This document shows positions 32,139-43,264 of a stretch of 64,000 bases of DNA, in pieces. Source of the DNA: Dolomedes plantarius (Eukaryota > Arthropoda > Arachnida > Araneae > Dolomedidae); assembly GCA_907164885.2 (NCBI GenBank), contig OU015497.1, forward strand, positions 65,665,077-65,729,076. Direction: 5' to 3'. Below the pieces are notes generated by a model that was given only the letters and a program-made list of their open reading frames with translations, was not told where the DNA came from and ran no database searches. A program made the translations under genes and the position numbers. Numbering within the stretch: the stretch's first letter is position 1; each line of letters begins with the position of its first letter.

Positions 32139-34114
32139 GGTAGGTGGGGACAAAGGTTTGCTGTTTTGAGTTTTTGGTTTTTTACGTGCCTCCATTAGAT
32201 CTTATCGCCCCAAAAAGTCACTTGTATTGTAGTTGGGTATCTCCTCTACCTTCTATAAAATAATGTATTTTTTCCCAAAAGGTTGAGGCACGGAATTTGT
32301 AATTTTACCAAAATACCTGTTTGCGAACATTTGCCCCAACCCCACTCGTTGGTTTCTAACTGGATAGGCATAGAAAATCACAAATAGAGTTGTCTAAATA
32401 ATTTTATTTCACATTTTGTAATCTTTTTAAAGGTGTTATATATATATAAAATCACAAATTGAACAGGTCAATCTCAATAAATTTTTTCTTGGACTAAATA
32501 ACTTCAAACTGAAGTATCAACTATTAACACAGAAAGTTGAATCTAATAAAGGAATTCACAAACTGAACAGGGTTAATCTCAATATTTTTTTTTTCTCAAA
32601 CTAAAGAACTTCCAACTAAAATATCAACTATTAACACTATTGTTATATCATATCTTAGACATTACTCACTCTTTTAAATCCGTAAATATTAAGCTAATTA
32701 AGGTAGACAATAAATTGACTTAGTACACTTGACTAGATGCATTAATCCTTTAATGAGGGAGAGATAATTTCTCTGACCAGACATTCGAAGCCTATAATGT
32801 CTTATAACATTTAATTTTTTTATCTTGTAAAATAGGTCTTTGTTCAGAACTATTTTATTTTTTGTGTTGTACTAATTTATTTTATTTTTAATTTATGGAT
32901 TTTCAAGCATTTTACAAAAAAATTATAATTAAAAACAAGCAGTTTTTATGAAAAACCTTAATTTATTTTCAAATTACAAAAATGTTAATGTCCATTAATA
33001 ATTTCCAAGTGAAATTTGAAGTTTTCTTTAAGCATTGAAAACTTTTTTTTTGTTTTGTCTCCCGGTTCACCATCTCAATTTCATAGTCTCGTGTAAATGA
33101 AAATCCCGCATAAATCCCAATTGGAAGAATAATTTGTGAAATAATGGGATTTAAAATAAAGGTACCTATACCACAAGGCTTTGGAGGATTAGTTAACTAG
33201 TTCTATTGAATTTTTTAATTCCAGGTAAAAAGGGTTGTAAATGAAAGTTGGATGACTGGAACAATGGAAACAAAATTTACTTTAAAATAATAGTAGAACA
33301 ACTTTTTCCAATATATATTGGCTATAATAAAAAAGAAAAATAAATTAAAAAAAGAAAAAGGATTTCGGAACGTTTGCTTTCTGCCGCATATACGAGTATT
33401 AGAGCATTTTATTCTCGTTTAATTTGTAGTAATTTTTGTTTATTTGAAACTATTATAAAGAAAAGGTTGAATAAAATCCCCCTACAAAGCAACGGGAATG
33501 TTGCTTTATAGGTCAAAAAGCAACATTCCCGTATCATTCGCGCATTTTCCCCGGCGACAAAAACTACCCTATAATTCCCACACGCTAGACACCATGTTTC
33601 AAGACGAATGTTTTCCGTAAACTGAAACCAAGAACTAAAGACGTTGTAAATAAGGATTCCTAATGAAAAGAGGACATGAAACAAATATTATTAGTATGAG
33701 GGGCAAAGGTTTGCACTGTAAACATTTACCCCATGACTCCCAAAAACCTTTACCCCAATTCGTGCTGCTTCTGTTTTGGCAGAATGGACGCCATTGTATT
33801 TGAGTTAATCCAAAACTCAAGTTAGGATTTGAAAGGTTATTTACCATCCTAAAGTGCGAAAATAGGCATAAAACAGTTCGCGAGTTTGAGTGATGCTCAA
33901 AATTACTCAAAAGTTGCAAAAAATTACATTAAAAATGACGAAAATAGGCTTATCTAATTTTCTCTGCAAGAAGAGGTCGTAACTCAAACATATTTCACGA
34001 GGCAACTGACTGGAAATATGCACTGCCTACCCTATTCTTCCCAAAACTCTTCCCGGTCATTTTCAAATGTACGTGCGACCCTTTGCCCCATGCGACCCTT
34101 TGCCCCCACCTACC
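32139..34114. mobile_element. Unclassified 2-kb inverted-terminal-repeat element
   Basis: The left end GGTAGGTGGGGACAAAGG and the right end on the minus strand GGTAGGTGGGGGCAAAGG agree at 17 of 18 positions. Subterminal motifs of the type TTTGCCCCA / CTTTACCCCA recur at about 32328, 33725, 33752, 34081 and 34098, as for transposase-binding repeats. Inside, 32452-32640 is a two-copy tandem with a unit of about 118 bp, and 33492-33532 is a perfect stem-loop. No transposase motif is recognisable in any frame. The 91- and 94-codon minus-strand frames (33409-33684 and 33635-33919) match nothing I know. Target duplication unclear, superfamily not assigned. Confidence 0.65.
33492..33532. repeat. Perfect 16-bp stem-loop
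   Basis: ACGGGAATGTTGCTTT (33492-33507) and AAAGCAACATTCCCGT (33517-33532) are exact reverse complements with a 9-base loop. It lies inside the 2-kb element. Confidence 0.9.
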
Positions 34115-35253
34115 TTGTCATTTTTTTTCTGAAAATTTTGTTACGGTATTCCTGATAACCAAAATCAGGAAAAACTATTTTGCTTGATAGCGATTAGTCA
34201 TGATCAATATATGATAGCTTTAAATCCTATCCTACATGAGAGTAGTCAAGATTTTATTTAATGGAAAGATAGAGATAGATCTAATCACCTGCGGTTCTGT
34301 GACTAGTGCTTGGTAACACTAGTTAATTACATCTTCAGTCAAATCTGTTCCTTTGATGTTACAGCATGTTTACAGGTGCTTCCAATTTATCGTTAACAAG
34401 TAACGTCTAAAAGCTAAACTCCATAACACACATAAACACACGTGCACTGAAAACGCACATGTATTTTGTTTTATAACACTCCATAATGGTGTAGTGCAAA
34501 GATTAAAACGAAAGAAATAAACTGGGGTAAAAGATTTGCAGAAAAAAATTTCATCCATCGTTAAAGTGTAAAATGAGTTACTAAATATCTTTTTCACAAG
34601 GAGAGGTGTATATCCGCTTAGAACTAACGACGTCGTGGAGCATGAAAAATGATTTTAAGTAACGATATTTAAAGGAAAAGAGCTACATTAGCCTTAGGAT
34701 AACAGCTTTAATTAGAAGAGATAAAATTTCTCGCCTTTTTTTTCTTCAAAGGTAAGAATTAGAAATTTAAATGCATGGGGATGGTTAATTACTCGCAAAA
34801 TTGTAAAAATAGCGGATTTTGAGACATATAACCCTCCAGAATTAGGATATGTACAATAAAATAAAATCTTGCAAGTATTTAAGATTATAATATCTGTATT
34901 AAATAAAATGTATGTGATATTTGTCTTTAACACTGCTTATTTTATCGAAAAATTATTAATTTATACATGTATTAATAAAATCATATTTTGAACATATGTG
35001 TGCCTTCAAAGAAATGTGATTATGAATTGCAATGTGACACCTTTCTTAACTTTTGTATATGAAGACAAGTTTATTGTTTAACATGCGATATTCATGTATA
35101 CACTATAGCATGAGTTCAGAATTCTATATCTCGGTTCAATTTGTATTACTAAAGATGTGATTAAAAACAGAAAACAAGACATCCTGAACTAAACATTTAA
35201 AATATTAATAACATTTAAAATATTCTTTTATGAATTCCATTACATGTACATTA
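34115..35253. other. Unassigned A+T-rich DNA
   Basis: Nothing recognised. Confidence 0.5.
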
Positions 35254-35319
35254 TTAACCTTTTCCTTACAGGGTGGGATAGAATGTACCCCAAGAATATG
35301 GGCCCAAGAATGAATATAT

Positions 35320-35387
<68 letters not shown>

Positions 35388-35407
35388 CCCAGTAAGCTAA
35401 AGGTTAA
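35254..35407. mobile_element. TTAA-flanked MITE with internal (TA)n, copy 1
   Basis: Starts TTAACCTTTTCCTTACAGGG and ends with a mirror of it: GCCCAGTAAGCTAAAGG followed by TTAA. TTAA at both ends and a CCTTT-type terminus are piggyBac-like. A (TA)n tract of about 60 bases (35322-35384) occupies the middle. The copy at 58663-58862 shares both ends and the (TA)n. Confidence 0.7.
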
Positions 35408-36092
35408 TATGTAAAAAGAAATTTTAAACAATAAACAAATTTCTATAACGTAATTAAATCAACAATGGCTTTTGCCGGATTCACAAACCATTATTAAAAA
35501 AGTTACGAAACAATTTTTGTTATTATTAAAATGGGAATTTTTGAAGTCTTGCTGCCTAGGTCTTCGAAAGTTATTAAAGTTAATAAAATACAATATTGCG
35601 CTGTGAAGTGTGCATGTATATATGCTGAGCAGTAACGAATACGTAAAAAGATGACTCAAAACTTGCTTTTAACTTAATAGACCTGAATAACAAGCTAGAA
35701 ATGAAGGAATTAAGTAATTAATAACGGCTAATTTGTTGGGGGAGTCAAAGTCATTTTAGAAAATAATGCCTTGTGACAGACTCTTAGCAATATTAAAACA
35801 TTAACGTATCTTAAGTAAGAGTTCATCTTGGGACAAAAATGATCCAATTTATGGTTGATTATAAAAATGTTAAATAGCTTTGATATGCTGAAAGGAGCTT
35901 TGATAGCCTATAAGTTCTTTTGCGACCGTAACCATAAATGTGTAGGGAAGTCAAGAAAAATAACATTTTAATTTTTCTCATTTTTATTGATTTTCAGCTG
36001 GGAAGCGATTAACTAACCCCATTGTTTCAATAGATTATTACTTTACTACGCACTCATTGCGTTAGGGGCATTTATTTTGAATGCTCAGAATA
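35408..36092. other. Unassigned DNA
   Basis: Nothing recognised. A 66-codon minus-strand frame at 35459-35659 is featureless. Confidence 0.45.
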
Positions 36093-36094
36093 TA

Positions 36095-36427
36095 CAGTCG
36101 AACCCATTTATAACGAACTTCAAGGGACCAAAGGTTTAGTTCGCTTTATCCAGTGATTCGCTATATCCGAACAGTTAAGAAAAATGCTAGAGTTCACGAA
36201 ATGTATAACTCATTAGTTGCAATGTGTATTAAATAATGATGTATTAAAAAATGATAAAATCTATTAAAAATTATCACTGAGGAATTAAATCGATTAAAAT
36301 CGATTACATTAAACTGACACAATACTAATTAAATTACGTACAATAGGATAACTGCGGGACCAAAATTTTCGTTCGTTCCAGCCATGAATTCGTTATATAT
36401 CGGGTTCGCTATAACGGGGTTCGACTG
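36095..36427. mobile_element. pogo/Tigger-like MITE, 333 bp
   Basis: The left end CAGTCGAACCCATTTATAAC and the right end on the minus strand CAGTCGAACCCCGTTATAGC are flanked by TA. Subterminal TTCGCTATATCCGA and TTCGTTATATATCGGGTTCG repeat the same theme. The interior is A+T-rich and non-coding. Confidence 0.8.
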
Positions 36428-36429
36428 TA

Positions 36430-36689
36430 TACACTATGATATTCCTTAGATTATCCATTCGCTCTCCTGCTATTTACGTGAAAGAGCTAAAATTGGGTTA
36501 TTCCATAATTACATTATTTGTAATGATTCCAATTTTTCCCCACACAGAGTGAGCGAAAAATTTAATTTTAATGTACGGTGAAGAAATTATATATATATAT
36601 ATTTTTGTATTACATTTCATCTATACTAAAATATTTTTCAACATTCGTTTTAATTTTCATTTTTCATATTTTGTAATTGTCCTAAAAAT
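36430..36689. other. Unassigned DNA with short (TA)n
   Basis: A brief TA run at 36589-36601. Nothing else recognised. Confidence 0.4.
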
Positions 36690-37345
36690 TTTCCGAGGTC
36701 AAAATACCGTCCTAAATGGATATTTGTACTCCTTGTCGTAGTAGACAAATTTGGATACTTCTTTTTTTTTCGGGGTAGTTTATTTACAGCTCCCAGGTGC
36801 AAACACTCCCGAGTGTCCATTTGTAGGGACACAAGGGGAAACAGGATATCTTTATCACCTCTCCAGCGGTCCGTGGGGAAGTAATTATCTCCCGCCTATC
36901 ACTGACCCCTCAGTGACTACTCTTTGAAGGTGGAGGGGGGAACTTGTTGAAAATTTCCCTTTCTAAAGGACTATTCATGATGGTATCAACAAGCTATTTT
37001 AGGACACGGAATAATCCTGACTTCACGGTATTATAAGCTGCCTGTAGGGTGACTTGATTTTTCCTGGAACTACATGCTTCACGGGGTTTTCATTTCACCC
37101 CAAGGCAAGCAGCGACATCCCAATAGTTGTTTGACGTCATCTTTGCTTGTCTGCTTTTATGTGGCAAGAGAGGTGCTGGCTTTTGAATAGAATCTTTTCT
37201 ATCCCAACCTATTCCTATCGTGCTTACGCTGAAATACGTATCTATCACACAGGGAGATTTTTGATTAGACCGAGTTTGACAATCTTGCGCGTGTCGCGTT
37301 TCGTTAATGATCGTGTATCAGGAAAAGCCTTGTGATACCATCATT
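36690..37345. other. Unique, less A+T-rich block
   Basis: About 650 bases with visibly higher G+C and CpG than the rest of the window and no repeat structure. It contains a perfect cAMP-response-element palindrome TGACGTCA (37132-37139), a CAGGTG E-box (about 36793) and GC-rich words such as GCGCGTGTCGCG near 37287. No open frame longer than 62 codons shows a domain. Candidate regulatory or conserved non-coding DNA, by inference only. Confidence 0.4.
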
Positions 37346-37539
37346 ACATAGTGATAACACCAAGACAGATCCATGTCTAACGACGTAAAGATTAACGAAT
37401 TTAGTACGTAATTTTTACTGTATTCAGTCAATATGCGTTCCTCTATTAACGAGAAATAAAATCACCAAGTGCATTCCCATTATGTTTTCTCATTTAGAAT
37501 TGCAATTCATTCTCAATTGCTTTTACATTGCGTAATCCA

Positions 37540-38165
37540 TTGCATTCTTAATAACTATTGATACAATTGTTTTTATTTAATGAGCTTGAATAAAGTATTC
37601 CTAATTAATAAATATTAATTTAAAAAATGTGTTACAGAGTTTACGTCCGTACAGAGTTTTACACCTGCAATACCTTTAAACTTTATAAATCTTAAGTTAT
37701 TATATGCCACACATGCCTATTCATATGCATGAGTGGTGATACTTTGTAAGTACGTGTTAAAGTAAATCGATGTCTATCATGAATAATATATACAGTATTA
37801 AATTCGAAGACATTCGTAATAACTGAAAAAAATTATAGTTTTTGGCTTCAACTTGTAGATAACTAGAAAATTCAGCTAATTTATGAGAAAGGACATAGTC
37901 ATTTTTATTATGAGCTTGAATAACAAATTCCAAACTAATAAATATGATTTATAAAATGTTTTACATGGTTCATATCTGTAAAGAGTTTTATGCCTATAAT
38001 TCATTCTTTAAATTCAAAAATCTTTATTTATATATGCCAGACGTGCCCTTACATGTATGTGTGTGGGTGTATGAGTGGGTTTGCTAAGTAAACGTCAAAG
38101 TAAATCCGTCACTATCAGGAATAATATACAATACTAAACTCGGAAGAAGAACTGAAAAAAATCCA
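37540..38165. repeat. Two-copy tandem, about 356-bp unit
   Basis: ATGAGCTTGAATAA at 37579 and 37910 starts matching units. They continue through ACCTGCAATACC / GCCTATAATTC, TATATGCCA(C/G)ACGTG-like sequence and AATAATATA(T)ACAGTATTAAA / AATAATATACAATACTAAA to CTGAAAAAAAT. A fragment related to the CCAGACGTGCC part recurs near 51725. Confidence 0.75.
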
Positions 38166-38196
38166 CAGTTATTCATTACGTAGCTACCGTAAAATC

Positions 38197-38861
38197 TTGA
38201 CTATAATACGCATACGTGTATAATACGCATGCTTCATTTTCCGCGAAATTTTCGGAAAAAATTAAAATTCGACTATAATACGCATCCATAACTTTTAAAT
38301 ATTTTATTTAAAAATTGCACAAATATTTATTAATGTAAATAAAAATTGTAATAAAAATAAACGAAAACGTCAAAGTTGGTAGAAAAAAAACTTAAATTTT
38401 TAATTCAAAACAAACAATACGGTGAAATTATCAGTCTTAATCACTTTTACTAGAATACGGCTCTTCTATTGTTTGTCGTTTATTCAATGTCTAGAACAAA
38501 GTTTTTTTGTACACGACTATAATACGCATCCTCATTTTTGCTTAATGCCTCATTTTTGCTTAACTTTTAAATATTTTATTTAAAAATTGCACAAATATTT
38601 AGTAATGTAAATAAAAATTGTAATAAAAATAAACGAAAACGTCAAAGTCGGTAGAAAAAAACTTAATTTTTTAATTCAAAACAAACAATAAGGTGAAATT
38701 ATCAGTCTTAATCACTTTTACTAGAATACGGCTCTTCCATTGTTTGTCGTTTATTCAATGTCTAGAACAAAGTTTTTTTGTAAACGAGTATAATACGCAT
38801 CCTCATTTTTGCGGACTAAAATGTGAAAAAAAAAGTGGGTATTATACTAAAGATTTTACTG
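38197..38861. mobile_element. pogo-like MITE with internal duplication
   Basis: The left end CCGTAAAATCTTGACTATAA and the right end on the minus strand CAGTAAAATCTTTAGTATAA are flanked by TA. The interior holds a unit of about 245-270 bp in two consecutive copies, each starting CGAC/GTATAATACGCATCC and containing GCACAAATATTTA, CGTCAAAGT and TTTACTAGAATACGGCTCTT, followed by a third partial start at about 38787. Internal amplification has roughly doubled the length of the element. Confidence 0.8.
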
Positions 38862-38863
38862 TA

Positions 38864-39658
38864 ATGAGAAAATTGGGTTTTAAATAAAATTAAATAGTTT
38901 ATGATAAAATTTTTATTTAAATAGTTTATGATAAAAGAACATAATAATATTGAAGAATGTGAATTTAATATTTTGCCGATCTCGCAATTTTTCTTATGGG
39001 AATGCTCAGATATAAACCATCCCGCTGTATCCACGACTAAAACGAACAGCCCCCTCACACAACGGAATCGCATACATATCCTATGCATAATCAAACATAC
39101 ATATGTAATAATGATGGATATCCCAGTTTAAAAAGACACCGAAAGAAAAACGGAAGAAAGATTCAACATAAAAATTTAAATTTGAGCTACGCTTTTGTTA
39201 CCCCATATTTTCCATGATATGAATTTCCAAAGGAATGCGGAGAGTAAAAAATAAAAAATAAGAATAAAAGTACAATTTATTGAGCGGTATGAAAGGCAGT
39301 AAAATAAAATGAGGAAGTAGGCGTATAAGAAAGGCATGTGTACCTAATTTATGGTGAAGTTGTGACAGCACAGATATATGATACTGAAAAAAAAATATGA
39401 AAATTCGATTCTGCGTATAATGCAATTTCACTCGTGTCCACGATGTCTAAAAAAAATCGACTAGACGAGACAGGGAGGCTGTTTTTGATGGTAATTAAGA
39501 GCGAAACATTTAAATTCTGAGAAAGGTTTTTTTTTTTAAATTTCTGTAAATAATTTAAGATACAATAGAAGCTTAGTACTTTTATGAACTAAATAACTAA
39601 TTAAAAAGTCACATTTTTTTAAAAACATACTTTCCAGTGGGTTGAGGAATTATAATTA
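38864..39658. other. Unassigned DNA
   Basis: A 17-base repeat (AATAGTTTATGATAAAA) occurs at about 38895 and 38921. Otherwise nothing recognised. Confidence 0.45.
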
Positions 39659-40832
39659 ACTAGTTTATACCCGTCAAAACATGACAGCTAGATAGTAAAT
39701 AAATGCACTAATTCACAAATTATACTCTACACATCATTGCCAAATGTTGAAAATCATAATAATTCGCAGAAACGAATCAACGTGTTTAAGCAGCGTCGTG
39801 CTTAGTGAGTATCTAAAGCCAGATTTAAAAATGTCACTGAGCATGCGCAGAAAACAATTTGTTTTTTAATTGTAAATTATTGCTAATTAAACAGCACGAA
39901 ATTAACAATTTCCATGAGGATTAATCTTATATTTCACAAACATAATTATCATAAAAATAAAAATGGCAGAGAGAGATCTAGAGAGACTCCTCGAAATAAA
40001 CGTGTTTATCATTAAAACATGTCACTGAGCATGAACAGAAACAGTGAGTTACTAAAGACAGATTTAAGCATACCACTGAGCATGAGCAGGCATCAATTTT
40101 TAGTTGTAAATTATCGCTAATTAATAGAAATGTGGTTATAAAAACCAAATTTGACAAATCTACAAATTGCAATCTTTCGTTTAAGACCAAAATGAAGTAA
40201 ATTTATGCAATAGTTTTCTCTCACGGACTGCCCAAAAAGTCGGCTTAGCAACTTAAATTTAAACTAGTTGATACCCGTCAAAACATGACGGCTAGATAGT
40301 AAATAAGTGTACTAATACACAAATTATACTCAACACATCATTGCCAAATGTTGAAAATCATAATAATGCACAGAAAAAAATTAATGTGTTTAAGCGGCCT
40401 CGTGCTTAGTGAGTATCTAAAACCAGATTTAATAATGTCACTGAGCATATGCAGAAAGCAATTTTTTTAATTGTAAATTATCGCTCATTAAACAGCGCGG
40501 AATAGACAATTTCCATCAGGTTTAATCTTATATTTCACAAACATAATTATCATAAAAATAAAACTGGCAGAGAGAGACATTTGTATCATTAAAACATGTC
40601 ACTGATCATGCGCAGAAACAGTGAGTTTCTAAAGATAGATTGAAGCATGCCACTGAGCATGCTCAGAAATCAATTTTTCTATTGCAAATTATCGCTCATT
40701 AATAGAAATTGCGGTTACAAAAACCAAATTTGACAGATCTACAGATAACAATCTTTCGTTGAAGACCAAAATGAAGTAAATTGATGCAGTAGTTTTCTCT
40801 CACGGACTGCCCAAAAAGTCGGCTTAGAAACT

Positions 40833-40836
<4 letters not shown>
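39659..40836. repeat. Two-copy tandem, about 604-bp unit
   Basis: ACTAGTTTATACCCGTCAAA at 39659 and ACTAGTTGATACCCGTCAAA at 40263 start units that align over their whole length to GCCCAAAAAGTCGGCTTAG. Each unit carries three copies of a shorter motif close to CACTGAGCATGCGCAGAAA (about 39836, 40024, 40074 and 40439, 40601, 40652). The second unit is joined to (TA)n at 40837. Confidence 0.9.

Positions 40837-40900
<64 letters not shown>
40837..40900. repeat. (TA)n-(CA)n microsatellite
   Basis: Sixty bases of TA between the 604-bp tandem and a mariner-like terminus. Confidence 0.95.
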
Positions 40901-40908
<8 letters not shown>

Positions 40909-41330
40909 AGGTGTGTTCATAATAGTCTTAGTGCTTATTCATACACCCTAAAGCTTATTAGGATTACTTTTAGGAGTTCAAGTTATTTAAGAAGGAATCA
41001 TTGTCCATAAAGGGCGTGGATGTAATTTATAGGTGATGGTGTCAATTATCTAAAATTTTCATGAATTGCTGTCTTTACTGATGATGGTGATAATGGTGTA
41101 CTGGTGTTTCAAATTTCATGAAGATCATGTACTGAAACTGTTAAAAATAACCTTGCATGCCAAAATAATTGAGATTGCAGTGATATATAATCAAAAATTA
41201 GGATTAATTTTAGCTCTCACTTGCGAGAAATTATCAAATAAATGCCAAACTATAATGGGAAAATTAAATTCGATGACAAGGTCCAAAGTTTATTGCATCA
41301 CAGTATCGAGTCAACAATTTTAAAATAAAA
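40901..41330 (+). other. Possible mariner terminus in unassigned DNA
   Basis: CGAGGTGTGTTCATAATAG at 40908 resembles the CGAGGTGTGTTCA start of irritans-type mariners. No matching right end or transposase follows. The 85-codon frame at 41066-41323 has no domain. Confidence 0.3.
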
Positions 41331-41878
41331 GATGTTTTATTACTTTTATCAGGAAATAAGGGATAAACAAATATGTCACTAAATGAGATTTACTTCATGA
41401 ATGTTTAAAAAAAAAACAAAAAAAAATCAATGAAACATTATGTGCTATATTTTAAAAAAAATTATTTTATTTACATTTGGCAGGAAATGGTAGAGTAAAT
41501 ATCGTTAATATCTTATATGAATTACACATAAGGACAGATAATTTTCCATATATATTCGCATTTTTTTTATTCGTGATTCCTGACTGGTGAAATTAAATGC
41601 GTATATAAAACTGACTGTTTGCATTTTCTCCTCTTAACTATCATAAAAGCAGAAATGCAGGCTCATAACATATTTGCTATTTTAAAGTGATTACTTTAGA
41701 ATGTCTTATTCATGTTTATTTATATTTTATATTTATGTTGGAGAAAAAGTATATATTTACAATTTAAAATACTATATGTCAAAAGAAACTTGCTTTACTT
41801 CCCAGTTAACAAAATTTTACTTTTATTTTTCGGACCGAAAGATCAGTGTCGAGAGATGTCTTCCACTAATAGTTTCTG
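41331..41878. other. Unassigned A+T-rich DNA
   Basis: Nothing recognised. Confidence 0.45.
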
Positions 41879-42312
41879 CTTTAAGGCTGCTCTGTACTAA
41901 CCATATTGGATTCACTCGCCTCAATGTTAACCTATGGAGAAAATTTGTCTACAATTTATAGCTACATAAATACTAATAATCAAATAAAAATGGTATTTTC
42001 AGATTGCCTTTTCTGCCCCTAGCAACAGATTCATTTTATAAATTTCTTCCACCAAAGGAATTGATGAGCGTTTAAAACACACTAAACAAGATTTTTTACC
42101 CGAATAATTTAAATAGAAAAAATATTTTTGCATTTAAAAAAAAGGAAAAATGCCACAAGGTGTAATTTTTTTTCCTTCATTACGGAGTACAACTTAAATA
42201 AAAATAAAAAAAAAACTTTAAATCCAAGTCTGCAATCCTTGGACACATTTTCTCCATAGGTTAACACTGAGGTGAGCGAATTCAGTAGGGTTAATACACA
42301 ACAGCCTTAAAG
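41879..42312. repeat. Inverted repeat, 71-bp arms, 292-bp spacer
   Basis: The left arm 41879-41949 (CTTTAAGGCTGCTCTGTACT to ATGGAGAAAATTTGTC) is mirrored at 42242-42312 (GACACATTTTCTCCATAGGT to AACAGCCTTAAAG) with about 12 mismatches. The spacer is A+T-rich and includes a poly-A/poly-T imperfect hairpin. Probably an old foldback-type element; a related fragment is at 25181-25235. Confidence 0.75.
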
Positions 42313-42944
42313 GATTTACTTAAAAATAATTAAAATATGTAAATATAAAACTATCAGTTCAAGAGTCTTCACGATGCGTTGTATTGGATGAAGAAATGTT
42401 CATCGCTAACACCTGATGTACATTATATTACAATTAGAGAAAAAATATTATTGAAAATCAAGGCTTTAGGAAATCTGTTGCCTGAACTGAATTTAAACAA
42501 TAATTTTATACGCATTTTGAGCTTTCACTGAATCATTTCATATTGAAATTATGTTTTCCCCTTTTCTCAATACTAATCAATTATTCAAGACTTTAAGTCA
42601 TCGCTCATGCAGATCTTGAATGCTCAAAGGAAATCCTGCTGATCGTTAATGAAATTCAGTAATAGTTAAATGCGGAAACAGGTTATCACATCCGGGAGAA
42701 ATATTTGCATAGTCATGTAAAACAAACATATGCCAGATATGTTTTGGAAGACAAAAATGACTTATGTAGTACGGAAATAACAGATTCAATAATCAGTTTA
42801 GAGAAAAACAATTTTGTCTAATTTATGTTCAAGTAATACAGCAACAGAAAACTTTTTTTTCTTTTTTTAAATGCGGAGGCACTTGTCATGCGACGTTCGC
42901 ACAATATACAGCGGAAATTGTTGACTACTTCTTAACTGGAAGCA
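42313..42944. other. Unassigned DNA
   Basis: Nothing recognised. Confidence 0.45.
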
Positions 42945-43080
42945 CTATACAGGAGAGTCAACATTGTCCCCTGGTGCGACCTCAGTTTTGAGCAAGCACC
43001 CCCCTCCCCCAAGGGGTGACATCTGAAAGGCTCATACCTTCCCACATCCGTCTGACCACGTGGAAGGAAAATGGAGGACT
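42945..43080 (-). mobile_element. SINE family B fragment
   Basis: The minus strand reads CGGATGTGGGAAGGTATGAG, TTCAGATGTCACCCCTTGGG, GGTGCTTGCTCAAAACTGAG and GTCGCACC. This parallels the body of the copies at 58303-58638 and 63786-64000 (AAAATTGAGGTGGCACC). Head and tail are missing. Confidence 0.5.
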
Positions 43081-43264
43081 AGAATGTTTAAAAAATATCC
43101 CTCTATTAAGCGCATGATACAACATAATGCATTTTTACTATTTTGGTTCATACTTTGGCTCATAGTTCTGCTTGACATTCTAAGAATTTTTTTTGTTGTA
43201 TGTTGAAAAATAAAAATCAGGAAATTTTTTTATGCGTTTGAATTATGATTATCAATTTTAAATT

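Noticed and set aside
33409..33919. Overlapping 91- and 94-codon minus-strand frames in the 2-kb element, considered as a transposase
   Set aside because: No catalytic or DNA-binding motif can be seen in either.
40908..41330. Complete irritans-type mariner
   Set aside because: Only a possible left terminus is present; there is no right terminus and no transposase motif.
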